Below, piece after piece: positions 1 to 5,562 of a DNA stretch of 5,585 nt (its first letter is position 1; every line of letters begins with the position of its first letter). The stretch lies in NCBI GenBank assembly GCA_905236735.1, contig CAJOOU010000195.1:1-5585 (forward strand), read 5' to 3'. The notes under the pieces were generated by a model. That model made no database searches, was not told where the DNA came from, and was given only the letters and a program-made list of their open reading frames with translations. The translations under genes and the position numbers were made by a program. Origin of the DNA: an uncultured Eubacterium sp. (lineage in GTDB: Bacteria > Bacillota > Clostridia > Lachnospirales > Lachnospiraceae).

Positions 1-972
1 CCTGTCATATAAATCCCGCTGGGCAAACCAGCAGATTTTATCATCGCCCGCATCCACATAAAAATGTTTTTCAAAGGGATATTGTGCAAATGAATAAGTA
101 TTTACCTTCACGGCATTATTATCATCCTCCTCCCATATCGGAATAAAATCATGAGCCCTTATTCCTATATGAGTAACCCCTTCAGGAATCTCCGCTTCAA
201 TAGAAAGCATTACCCCCCAGTCCTTCAGAAAAAGCCTTCCGTCATCAAGCACATCTGCCCTGCTGATATTTTTACATCCGGTAAGACGGGCCGCCGATAC
301 CACTCCGGGATTTCTAAATATATCCTCTTTTTTCCCGAATGCCACATTTTGTCCGTTATCCATTACAAGCACGCTATCTGCAAAGGTATATATTTCATCC
401 CTGCTGTGAGACACCATAATAACAATCCCGTCATAATCTGCGAGCATCTCAAACAGCTCTCTTTGCAGCTTTTCTTTTAAAAACACATCCAGGGCGGAAA
501 ACGGCTCATCCAGCAGAATTATATCCGGTTCCTGCGCCATTATTCTCGCCAGAGCCACCCTTTGCTGCTGTCCACCCGAAAGCCCCTGCGGATACCTTTC
601 TTCAAGTCCCGAAAGAGAGAATCTCCTTATCATCTCTTCGGCTTTCTTTCTTTTTTCGTCCTTTTTTCCTTTTACTCCGGCCTCGATATTCTTCCTTACC
701 GTCATATTCGGAAACAGAGCATAATTCTGAAACAGGTATCCTATGTTTCTATCCTGAGGTTTTATATTTATCCCTTTACCGGAATCAAACATAACCCTCT
801 CATCCGATTGTATTATTCCCTCATCCGGAGTCAAAATACCCGCTATGCTTTTAAGGGTCATGCTCTTGCCGCAGCCAGACGCTCCAAGGATACCTATCCG
901 ATTGGAAGCGGTATTTAATTCAACATCCAGAGAAAATGATCCGAAATTTTTTTTAATATTTACGCTTATCAT
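1..972 (-). CDS. modC: Molybdate ABC transporter ATP-binding protein ModC (3' end beyond window)
   Basis: ATPase subunit of the molybdate importer; it powers ModB-mediated uptake from the cytoplasmic face. About 324-325 codons are visible and the frame is still open at base 1, so the C-terminus is missing (family length about 350-360). Counting from the ATG at 975, all ABC motifs are intact: Walker A GASGCGKS (31-38), Q-loop Gln83 in LFQNYALFP, signature LSGGQQQR (132-139), Walker B IILLDEP (152-158), D-loop SALD (160-163) and switch His190 in VSHSRDE. Residues from about 260 on, including GIRAHDF, resemble the start of the TOBE-like oxyanion-binding domain that distinguishes ModC from other importer ATPases. 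Two tandem ATGs (975 and 972) follow directly after the modB stop. AGGTGG lies 6 nt before the 972 ATG but only 3 nt before the 975 ATG, so I favour 972. The abutting stop and start imply translational coupling to modB. Seen: motifs and context. Inferred: molybdate rather than tungstate preference. Confidence 0.95.
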   Translation of the reverse strand, partial: MISVNIKKNFGSFSLDVELNTASNRIGILGASGCGKSMTLKSIAGILTPDEGIIQSDERVMFDSGKGINIKPQDRNIGYLFQNYALFPNMTVRKNIEAGVKGKKDEKRKKAEEMIRRFSLSGLEERYPQGLSGGQQQRVALARIMAQEPDIILLDEPFSALDVFLKEKLQRELFEMLADYDGIVIMVSHSRDEIYTFADSVLVMDNGQNVAFGKKEDIFRNPGVVSAARLTGCKNISRADVLDDGRLFLKDWGVMLSIEAEIPEGVTHIGIRAHDFIPIWEEDDNNAVKVNTYSFAQYPFEKHFYVDAGDDKICWFAQRDLYDR

Positions 973-975
973 CAT

Positions 976-1680
976 CTACCACCTGCTCACATTCTTCATT
1001 TTTTTCCCTGATATCAGGTTCATGGCGGCAATGACCGCAAAAGCAATAATCATAACTACAGCCACCCATATTCCTCCGGTGAGATAGTCTCCGTCCTGGA
1101 TAACCATGGCTATTCTCTGGGAAATAGTGGCTGTCTTGTGAGGGATGTTTCCCGCAAGCATTGATGTGGCACCATATTCTCCCAGGGCCCTGGCAAAGGT
1201 AAGAATTGTTCCTGAAGCTATGCCCGGTCCGCCCGACGGCATAACAACCTTCCAGAAAATCTCGAATTCGCTCATTCCCAATGTTCTGCCGGCATAAACA
1301 AGATTTACATCAATCTGTTCAAATGCAGCCCTGGCGTTTCTGTACATTAAAGGAAACGCAATTACCGTAGCAGCAATAATACATCCCAGCCATGTCTGTA
1401 CCACCTTTATCCCCATTTCATTATATAAAAAAGCACCAAAAACCCTCCTTTTACTAAAAATAAGCAAAAGAAAAAAACCTGCAACCGTAGGAGGAAGCAC
1501 CATGGGTAAAGTTAAAATCCCATCTGCCACCGCTTTTACCTTAGGTGATGCTTTTATAACCTTTCTCGCCGCATAAATACCCAGAAAAAAAGAAATGAAA
1601 GTGGCAACTACCCCTGTTTTCAACGATATGAAAAGAGGGCTGTAATCAAGTTCTTTTAAAATTTCAATTATTTCACTCAT
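976..1680 (-). CDS. modB: Molybdate ABC transporter permease ModB
   Basis: Membrane channel of the molybdate importer, 234 residues, close to the usual ModB length of about 220-230. Hydrophobic segments are visible near residues 18-38, 54-75, 93-112, 152-175 and 203-224, consistent with a five- or six-helix permease. The cytoplasmic EAA-type coupling loop that contacts the ATPase is at about 129-148 (GRTLGMSEFEIFWKVVMP). It is followed by the ModB-typical stretch ARALGEYGATSMLAGNIP (163-180). The start is fixed: an in-frame TAA lies 12 nt upstream of this ATG and no other start codon intervenes. No Shine-Dalgarno is recognisable in the 19 nt before the ATG. An 11-bp stem-loop sits just upstream, so expression may depend on modA mRNA structure. 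The stop codon abuts the modC start. Second gene of modABC, 84 bases from modA. Confidence 0.96.
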   Translation of the reverse strand: MSEIIEILKELDYSPLFISLKTGVVATFISFFLGIYAARKVIKASPKVKAVADGILTLPMVLPPTVAGFFLLLIFSKRRVFGAFLYNEMGIKVVQTWLGCIIAATVIAFPLMYRNARAAFEQIDVNLVYAGRTLGMSEFEIFWKVVMPSGGPGIASGTILTFARALGEYGATSMLAGNIPHKTATISQRIAMVIQDGDYLTGGIWVAVVMIIAFAVIAAMNLISGKKMKNVSRW

Positions 1681-1699
1681 AACTATACTTTAACATAAG

Positions 1700-1725
1700 A
1701 TAAACCGGCTGCAAAGCCGGTTTAT
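1700..1725 (-). promoter_or_regulatory. Intercistronic stem-loop between modA and modB
   Basis: A perfect 11-bp inverted repeat (1700-1710 pairs with 1715-1725) closes a 4-base loop; the arm includes CCGGCT. It lies inside the mod transcript, 39 bases past the modA stop and 19 bases before the modB start. No T-run follows on the minus strand (the next bases are CTTATG), so it is not a full intrinsic terminator. In many transporter operons such a stem after the binding-protein gene stabilises its 3' end or partly attenuates readthrough, giving more binding protein than permease. That role is inference here. Confidence 0.7.
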
Positions 1726-1764
1726 CTGACGGTTTTATGATGTAAGGAGACTTCCCGAGAGTAA

Positions 1765-2664
1765 TTACTCTACATCAGTATCAAAATAATACTTATCAAA
1801 GATAGCCTTCGCAACATCCGATTTAATAAATTCCACGAAATCCGCTGCTGCTGCGCTTTCAGCCTCATCAGCCTCTTCGTTTACAATCTGTGCTACGGGA
1901 TAGATAATATCTCCCGTAAGGTCATAGCTTACCACTTCAAGTATATTAACCTGGTCTTCAAATCCGTAAGTATCTGAATAATAAATTGTACCTACCTGGC
2001 CCGGATTCTCAATTATAGCAGAAAGAACTTTACTTACATTTCCCTGCTCTGAGATTTCAATTCCGCCAAGCGCTTCCGAAAGCTGGTCTGTTGTATATTC
2101 TTCCGGTGTGTCTGTCTCTCCCAGAATTCCAAGTGATACGAGAGCTTTTCTCGTATATTTTCCTACAGGTACACTACCGTCAGCTATGGCAAGGCTTTCT
2201 GCTGCATCCAATGATTCGATGCCTGTGCAGTCTGTCTCTGCTTCGTTTGATACAGCTACTACAAGCTGGTTGTTTACAACATTTCCTCTTGTTCCTTCCA
2301 CTACAAGTCCGTCTTCATTTTCAAGAGTATCCATCTGCTTCTGTGCTGCCGAGAAAAATACATCACATGCATAACCTTCTTCAATCTGTGTGAGAAGAGT
2401 TCCGGATGAATCAGCATTAAATACAATATTTACTTCCGGATGTTCTTCATTGTATGCAGCCGCAACCTCCTCCATTACATTGGAAAGCGATGCTGCTATA
2501 AATACCTGGATTTCCGTCTCTTCTGCTGTCTGCGTTTCTGCTTCCTGCTGCGTAGCCTCTGCTGATTCCTCAGCCGGCTGTGTATCTTCTGTTGTGCCAC
2601 AGCCTGCAAAAAGGCTTAAACACATAGCACCTGTAAGGAGCATTGCAAGTAATCTCTTTTTCAT
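1765..2664 (-). CDS. modA: Molybdate-binding lipoprotein ModA
   Basis: Extracytoplasmic substrate-binding protein that captures molybdate (possibly tungstate) and delivers it to ModBC. It has 299 residues, starting with a lipoprotein signal peptide: MKKR, a hydrophobic core, then lipobox LFAGC with Cys22 as the lipidation site. A low-complexity acidic tether rich in Glu, Ala, Thr and Gln follows (about 23-51). The mature domain begins EIQVFIAASLSNVMEEV (51-67). The family-typical pieces are AASLSN with Ser59, SSGTLLTQIEEG (86-97) plus DVFFSA (101-106), the hinge-region ADGSVPVGKYTRKAL (161-175), and VGTIYYSD (224-231). By analogy with characterised ModA proteins, Ser59, a Ser at 86/87 and a Tyr at 228/229 are plausible oxyanion contacts. 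The start is supported by GAGG 7 nt upstream of the ATG. It is the first gene of the operon behind a strong promoter, with about 60 nt of leader. The Gram-positive-type lipid anchor fits a cell without a periplasm. Confidence 0.96.
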   Translation of the reverse strand: MKKRLLAMLLTGAMCLSLFAGCGTTEDTQPAEESAEATQQEAETQTAEETEIQVFIAASLSNVMEEVAAAYNEEHPEVNIVFNADSSGTLLTQIEEGYACDVFFSAAQKQMDTLENEDGLVVEGTRGNVVNNQLVVAVSNEAETDCTGIESLDAAESLAIADGSVPVGKYTRKALVSLGILGETDTPEEYTTDQLSEALGGIEISEQGNVSKVLSAIIENPGQVGTIYYSDTYGFEDQVNILEVVSYDLTGDIIYPVAQIVNEEADEAESAAAADFVEFIKSDVAKAIFDKYYFDTDVE

Positions 2665-2688
2665 TGTTATTCCTCATCTTTCTTTTTT

Positions 2689-2705
2689 ATTGGAGCTGAT
2701 TGGAG
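2689..2705 (-). repeat. Tandem 7-bp repeat in the modA leader
   Basis: ATTGGAG occurs at 2689-2695 and again at 2699-2705, exactly 10 bases apart. In the modA mRNA it reads CTCCAAT twice, between the predicted transcription start and the ribosome binding site. The 10-base period would place the two copies on one DNA face if a protein binds here. Too short to call functional; recorded because it lies in the leader. Confidence 0.3.
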
Positions 2706-2726
2706 TCAGTCCTTGTTCACCAACGG

Positions 2727-2821
2727 GTTTATTTTAATATGATTCATGGCAAATGTCAACCAAACTAAACTATTTGTTATTACTTTTGTTTATTTTAGTT
2801 ATGTTTATTCCGTTTTGTTTA
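2727..2821. repeat. AT-rich repeated motif array in the mod/regulator divergent region (candidate operator)
   Basis: The decamer GTTTATTTTA occurs exactly twice, at 2727-2736 and 2788-2797, 61 bp apart (close to six helical turns). Both are followed by a near-identical tail ending in TATG. A further GTTTATT is at 2803-2809, and TTTTGTTTA occurs at 2784-2792 and 2813-2821. Inverted pairs AACTAAA (2763-2769)/TTTAGTT (2794-2800) and CAAAT (2750-2754)/ATTTG (2772-2776) are also present. The first decamer covers the modA -10; the other copies lie between the two divergent -35 boxes. This is a natural place for the adjacent HTH regulator to bind. AT-rich sequence yields such repeats by chance fairly often, so the operator role is a hypothesis. 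Confidence 0.4.
2731..2759 (-). promoter_or_regulatory. Predicted sigma-A promoter of modABC
   Basis: Reading the minus strand, a perfect -35 TTGACA (2754-2759) is separated by 17 bp from a -10 TAAAAT (2731-2736, five of six consensus bases). The start of transcription would fall near 2724, leaving a leader of about 60 nt before the modA ATG. The -10 box lies inside one copy of the GTTTATTTTA repeat (2727-2736), so a protein bound there would block RNA polymerase. Seen: boxes and spacing. Inferred: activity and control. Confidence 0.75.
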
Positions 2822-2828
2822 CATATAA

Positions 2829-2858
2829 TTGACTATCACAAGAGATTAATAGTATAAT
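2829..2858 (+). promoter_or_regulatory. Predicted sigma-A promoter of the HTH-PBP regulator gene
   Basis: TTGACT (2829-2834) and a perfect -10 TATAAT (2853-2858) are separated by 18 bp. Transcription would start near 2865, giving a leader of about 29 nt. The array of TTTGTTTA-like motifs ends just upstream of the -35 box. This promoter points away from the modA promoter, so a single regulatory region serves both transcripts. Confidence 0.75.
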
Positions 2859-2893
2859 TAAAGCGAAAAACACATTTATATAGGATTTACATT

Positions 2894-3835
2894 ATGAACA
2901 ACGATTTTCTAACACCGCTCGAAGTTGCGGAAATACTTAAACTAAAGAAAAACACAGTCTATGAAATGATTAAACGCGGAGACATCCGCGCAAATAAACT
3001 CGGCAAACAGCTAAGGATCAGCAGAAGTGACCTTGAAGACTTTTTGAACGGTCAATCGACCAGACCAAAGGCAGCACCCTCACCGGCAATTGCCGCATTT
3101 TCCTCTCACGAGCAAAACACCGAGAGTAAAAATACCGTGATTATCTGTGGCAAGGATACTGTTCTGGATATGATATGTGAAAAACTCAATTATCAAAATA
3201 ATGATGTCTCATATCTGCGTCTTTCAAAAGGCAGCTATAATGCCCTCTTTGCCCTTTACAACAAAGAGGTGCAGGTTGCAACCTCTCATCTGTGGGACGC
3301 TTCCACGGATACATACAATGTGACATATCTGCCCACACTGCTCCCGGGAATGAGCATCAGACTCTTCCATATCGTACAAAGAGTCCAGGGATTTTATGTA
3401 AAAAAGGGGAACCCTAAAAACATAAAAGGATTTGAGGACTTTGCAAGGGATGATATTATTTTTGCAAACAGGGAAAAAGGCTGCGGCACAAGAATCCTGC
3501 TTGACGAAAAGCTGAAAACACTTAAGATTTCCAAAAAGAATATAAACGGATACTTCAATGAGAAAACTTCGCATTTGGACTGTGCCACTGCAGTAGCTTT
3601 GGGCAGCTGTGACTTTGCCCTTGGTTCCGAAAGGGCAGCCGGCGGACTTGCGGATATAGATTTTATTCCACTCCAAAAAGAAAGCCTGGATATGATTATA
3701 CCCGCCCAGTATGTAAACAAAGCGGCTTACAAAAGTATTATTTCCCTTTTATCGGATACTGACTTCCAAAAAGAGGTAGCTGCCCTTGGCGGATATGATA
3801 TTACCGGCATGGGAAACGAAATACCGCTTTTATAA
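2894..3835 (+). CDS. HTH-PBP transcriptional regulator, probable molybdate/tungstate sensor
   Basis: 313 residues in two domains. Residues about 5-52 form an excisionase-type winged HTH (LTPLEVAEILKLKKNTVYEM, then RGDIRANKLGKQLRISRSDL), the class used by many MerR/Xis-like DNA-binding modules. A Pro/Ala/Ser-rich linker (about 54-78) leads to a cytoplasmic periplasmic-binding-protein-like domain (about 80-310) of the PBP_like/COG1910 type associated with molybdate. Typical pieces are GSYNALFALYNKEVQVATSH (113-132), GFYVKKGNPKNIKGFEDFA (166-184), FANREKGCGTRILLDEKL (190-207) and HLDCATAVALGSCDFALG (227-244). There is no signal peptide, so it acts in the cytosol. AGGA (2882-2885) lies 8 nt before the ATG. 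It is divergent from modABC. No ModE is in view, and this protein is the obvious candidate to sense intracellular oxyanion and control mod expression. Domain family: confident. Ligand, targets and sign of regulation: inferred from context. Confidence 0.9.
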   Translation: MNNDFLTPLEVAEILKLKKNTVYEMIKRGDIRANKLGKQLRISRSDLEDFLNGQSTRPKAAPSPAIAAFSSHEQNTESKNTVIICGKDTVLDMICEKLNYQNNDVSYLRLSKGSYNALFALYNKEVQVATSHLWDASTDTYNVTYLPTLLPGMSIRLFHIVQRVQGFYVKKGNPKNIKGFEDFARDDIIFANREKGCGTRILLDEKLKTLKISKKNINGYFNEKTSHLDCATAVALGSCDFALGSERAAGGLADIDFIPLQKESLDMIIPAQYVNKAAYKSIISLLSDTDFQKEVAALGGYDITGMGNEIPLL

Positions 3836-3847
3836 AATATGCTTTAC

Positions 3848-3880
3848 AAAAGTCCGTATGCAATTGCAACGGACTTTTTT
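3848..3880 (+). terminator. Intrinsic terminator between regulator gene and moaA (shared, convergent)
   Basis: A 10-bp perfect stem (AAAAGTCCGT 3848-3857 with ACGGACTTTT 3869-3878) has an 11-base loop that is itself palindromic (GCAATTGC), and ends in six T (3875-3880). It starts 12 bases after the regulator stop codon. Read on the minus strand, the same stem ends in TTTT and follows immediately after the moaA stop codon (3881-3883). It can therefore serve both convergent genes, more strongly in the plus direction. Confidence 0.9.
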
Positions 3881-4855
3881 CTATCCCCCTATCTGGGACA
3901 TTATATGTGAATTTTCGAAAGAAAGATTGTCTTGTCCGAAACTGTGCGATACAGGCTTACTCTTTATCGTACTTTCAAGCGTTTCGGTTATCTCCCCATC
4001 GCCGGCTCCGTTTCTAAGCAGTCTTTTAATATCGTTTCCGTATTCGTACTGCAGACAGTTTTTCAAAAATCCCGTAGCTGTGAGTCTGACCCTGTTGCAG
4101 TCTCCACAGAATTTATGACTTACCGCACTAATAAAGCCGATTTTTCCGGGATATCCTGCAACCTCATAATAATGACATGGACCGTTTCCAAGTTTTTTTT
4201 CATAGGGCACGAGTTTACCAATATTCTTTTCAAGGAGCCTGATTATCTCGTCTTCTTTAAGACAGGTAAATTCTTTACCGAATCCTATCGGCATCATTTC
4301 AATGTATCTGACATGAATGCCGTAATTTTTCGCATAGTCCGTAAGCTCCCAGAGATTCTGCCCCTCCATATTAAAAGGTACACAATTTATCTTAAGTGCA
4401 ACCGACGGATACTTAAGCGTCTCCATAATACCTTCCTTAGCCCTTTTAAGTTCATCTCTTCTGGTTATCTTTTTGTAAACCTCAGGATTTAAGGTATCAA
4501 GGCTGACATTTACGGCATCAAGGCCGGCATGGCTAAGGTCCTGTATTTGCGATTTTAAAAGCACGCCGTTTGTTGTAAGTGTCACATTTCTAATCCCGGA
4601 TATATCCTTAATATCAGCCACAAGAGATGCAAGATTTTTCCTTACAAGAGGCTCTCCTCCGGTAATCTTCACCTTTTCAAATCCAAGATTTGAAAGCAGC
4701 CTGATTACACGCACAATCTCATCAAAAGAAAGCACCTCATTGTGAGATACCATCTCGACTCCGTCTTCCGGCATGCAGTACATACACCGAAGATTACAGC
4801 GGTCAGTTACCGATACCCTGATATAGTCAATTTTTCTCCCTATATTGTCAATCAT
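3881..4855 (-). CDS. moaA: GTP 3',8-cyclase MoaA (radical SAM, molybdenum cofactor biosynthesis)
   Basis: Cytosolic enzyme that, with MoaC, converts GTP to cyclic pyranopterin monophosphate, the first step of molybdenum-cofactor synthesis. 324 residues, near the usual 325-330. The N-terminal radical-SAM cluster motif CNLRCMYC supplies Cys20, Cys24 and Cys27. The SAM-binding ITGGEPLVR is at 64-72. The C-terminal substrate-side 4Fe-4S cluster is complete: Cys250, Cys253 (FCGDCNRVRLTATG) and Cys267 (NCLQ). The protein ends in the conserved Gly-Gly tail (IGG), known to be needed for catalysis in MoaA. The ATG is preceded by GGAG 8 nt upstream. It stands alone on the minus strand with no moaC or moeA partner in view and is convergent to the regulator. 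I see no convincing sigma-A promoter in the 40 bases before it; upstream lies the inverted-repeat element at 4900-5166, so a longer leader is possible. Confidence 0.97.
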   Translation of the reverse strand: MIDNIGRKIDYIRVSVTDRCNLRCMYCMPEDGVEMVSHNEVLSFDEIVRVIRLLSNLGFEKVKITGGEPLVRKNLASLVADIKDISGIRNVTLTTNGVLLKSQIQDLSHAGLDAVNVSLDTLNPEVYKKITRRDELKRAKEGIMETLKYPSVALKINCVPFNMEGQNLWELTDYAKNYGIHVRYIEMMPIGFGKEFTCLKEDEIIRLLEKNIGKLVPYEKKLGNGPCHYYEVAGYPGKIGFISAVSHKFCGDCNRVRLTATGFLKNCLQYEYGNDIKRLLRNGAGDGEITETLESTIKSKPVSHSFGQDNLSFENSHIMSQIGG

Positions 4856-4899
4856 CTCTTAAGCTCCTATTCTCATAAGTTACAATATTGGCAGTTTTA

Positions 4900-5166
4900 T
4901 TGTTTAGCTACGATGCCCGGTCGGATTTATGATTCCGATTTGCTTGCATCGACTCCGACCTACGATGCGGCAAGTTGTTTCGTTTATGAAAAATGTACGG
5001 CCGCCTCCATGCGCCCATCCGGGGCTTAGCGTTCGGCTAAAAACGCCTTCCGGGCGTTTTTGCCTATTTTCCAAAACGAAACACTAGGCCGCATCTTTGC
5101 TCTCCGCGCTGTCTATCGCAAATGCGGAACAAAATCCGCCGTGGCATCTGTTTTTTATAGCAACAA
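4900..5166. repeat. Large imperfect inverted repeat: two diverged copies of one sequence facing each other
   Basis: The left arm (about 4900-4994) and the reverse complement of the right arm (about 5066-5166) align along nearly their whole length. Matching blocks in order are: TTGTT then GCTA (4900-4910 / 5158-5166), GATGCC (4912-4917 / 5143-5148), CGGATTT (4922-4928 / 5132-5138), TTCCG (4933-4937 / 5125-5129), ATTTGC (4938-4943 / 5118-5123), GATGCGGC (4964-4971 / 5088-5095), TGTTTCGTTT (4976-4985 / 5074-5083) and GAAAAT-like ends. Each arm contains its own small hairpin (TCGGA/TCCGA at 4921-4938; GCGGA/TCCGC at 5124-5139). The centre holds a terminator hairpin. No convincing ORF. It could be a MITE-like or REP-like dispersed element, a structured RNA, or a double-copy terminator unit; I cannot decide by eye. 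It lies just upstream of moaA on the moaA strand. Confidence 0.75.
5026..5061. terminator. Bidirectional intrinsic terminator hairpin at the centre of the inverted repeat
   Basis: AAAAACGCC (5039-5047) pairs perfectly with GGCGTTTTT (5053-5061) over a 5-base loop. T-runs lie on both strands (plus 5057-5061; minus 5043-5039). A smaller hairpin TTAGC/GCTAA (5026-5030 / 5036-5040) overlaps its left foot. No gene with a stop codon nearby needs this terminator, except transcripts reading inward through either arm of the inverted repeat or reading toward moaA from the right. Confidence 0.75.
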
Positions 5167-5220
5167 AGCTTTCCGGTTAATTACTGCAGTATGTCCCAAA
5201 TTAAGTTGGGGTATATATCA

Positions 5221-5381
5221 GCCCGTCGACCGAAATGTATAGCTCCGACCGCGAGCAGGAGGGCCCTATATCAAGAAAACGCTGACCGATAAAATATAGC
5301 AGCAGACAATCTGCATGCGTTTTCGAAGGTATGGGAGGTGGCCTGCGGGAGGGAGGCCGGTTCAGTAAATGCGTGACGGGC
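5221..5381 (+). ncRNA. Candidate structured leader RNA (multi-helix, aptamer-like; family unknown)
   Basis: On the plus strand a closing helix GCCCGTC (5221-5227) pairs perfectly with GACGGGC (5375-5381). Inside are three further helices in series. First, TATAGCTCC (5238-5246) pairs with GGAG (5258-5261) and CTATA (5266-5270), with a 4-base bulge GGCC. Second, GAAAACGC (5275-5282) pairs with GCGTTTTC (5317-5324), enclosing a GCAGA/TCTGC hairpin (5302-5314). Third, GGCCT (5340-5344) pairs with AGGCC (5354-5358). GACCG occurs three times (5228, 5247, 5284) at junction-like positions. The region has no credible ORF and is oriented toward the gene starting at 5563. Riboswitches for molybdenum cofactor are known upstream of such genes and would fit the neighbourhood, but I could not confirm a match to that family. 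I see no clear promoter for it. The pairing is seen; RNA identity is inference. Confidence 0.4.
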
Positions 5382-5436
5382 GTAACATAACAGACCCATG
5401 GAGAGAAAGTCATAAAAGAGATATTTAATACAACAG

Positions 5437-5495
5437 CCGGTGATGTATCTTATCGGAAGTGTGGGTTAAGTATTGAGCAGATCGCGCCGATATAA
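5437..5495 (+). promoter_or_regulatory. Mutually exclusive hairpins downstream of the candidate leader RNA
   Basis: TTATCGG (5450-5456) can pair with CCGGTGA (5437-5443, including G-U pairs, 6-base loop). Alternatively its TATCGG part (5451-5456) can pair with CCGATA (5487-5492). The two pairings exclude each other, as in an expression platform. No T-run follows, so if it acts it would be at the level of translation or RNA stability. Weak evidence: both helices are short. Confidence 0.25.
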
Positions 5496-5562
5496 AATTC
5501 GAATAAGGATTATCTGTAACTGTTGAAAAGGATTTCAAGTATGCCAAAGGAGGGCAAAGGTT

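Noticed and set aside
1700..1725. Hairpin as a full intrinsic terminator of modA
   Set aside because: No T-run on the minus strand after the stem, and modB-modC continue the operon without a visible promoter of their own.
2091..2737. Several plus-strand frames of 88-115 codons across modA
   Set aside because: All antisense to modA; no start signals or protein-like composition.
2665..2893. A classical E. coli-type ModE box
   Set aside because: I found no match to the long TATATAA/TATAACG-type ModE palindrome; the regulator here is of a different family.
3224..3720. Minus-strand frames of 108 and 150 codons
   Set aside because: Antisense shadows of the HTH-PBP regulator gene.
3932..4492. 186-codon plus-strand frame
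   Set aside because: Antisense shadow of moaA, whose clusters and Gly-Gly tail are all intact on the minus strand.
4742..5029. 95-codon plus-strand frame running from inside moaA into the left arm of the inverted repeat
   Set aside because: Its first third is antisense to the well-supported moaA start, and the rest lies in the non-coding repeat.
5060..5242. 60-codon open frame on the plus strand
   Set aside because: It begins inside the central terminator region and reads through the right arm of the inverted repeat; no Shine-Dalgarno and no recognisable protein features.
5201..5413. 70-codon open frame on the minus strand
   Set aside because: Composition (Pro/Arg/Ser runs, no domain pattern) and lack of a ribosome binding site do not suggest a protein; it lies antisense to the structured RNA candidate.
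5401..5415. GAGAGAAAGTC, resembling part of the RNase P RNA conserved core
   Set aside because: The flanking conserved RNase P elements are absent, so this is a chance resemblance.
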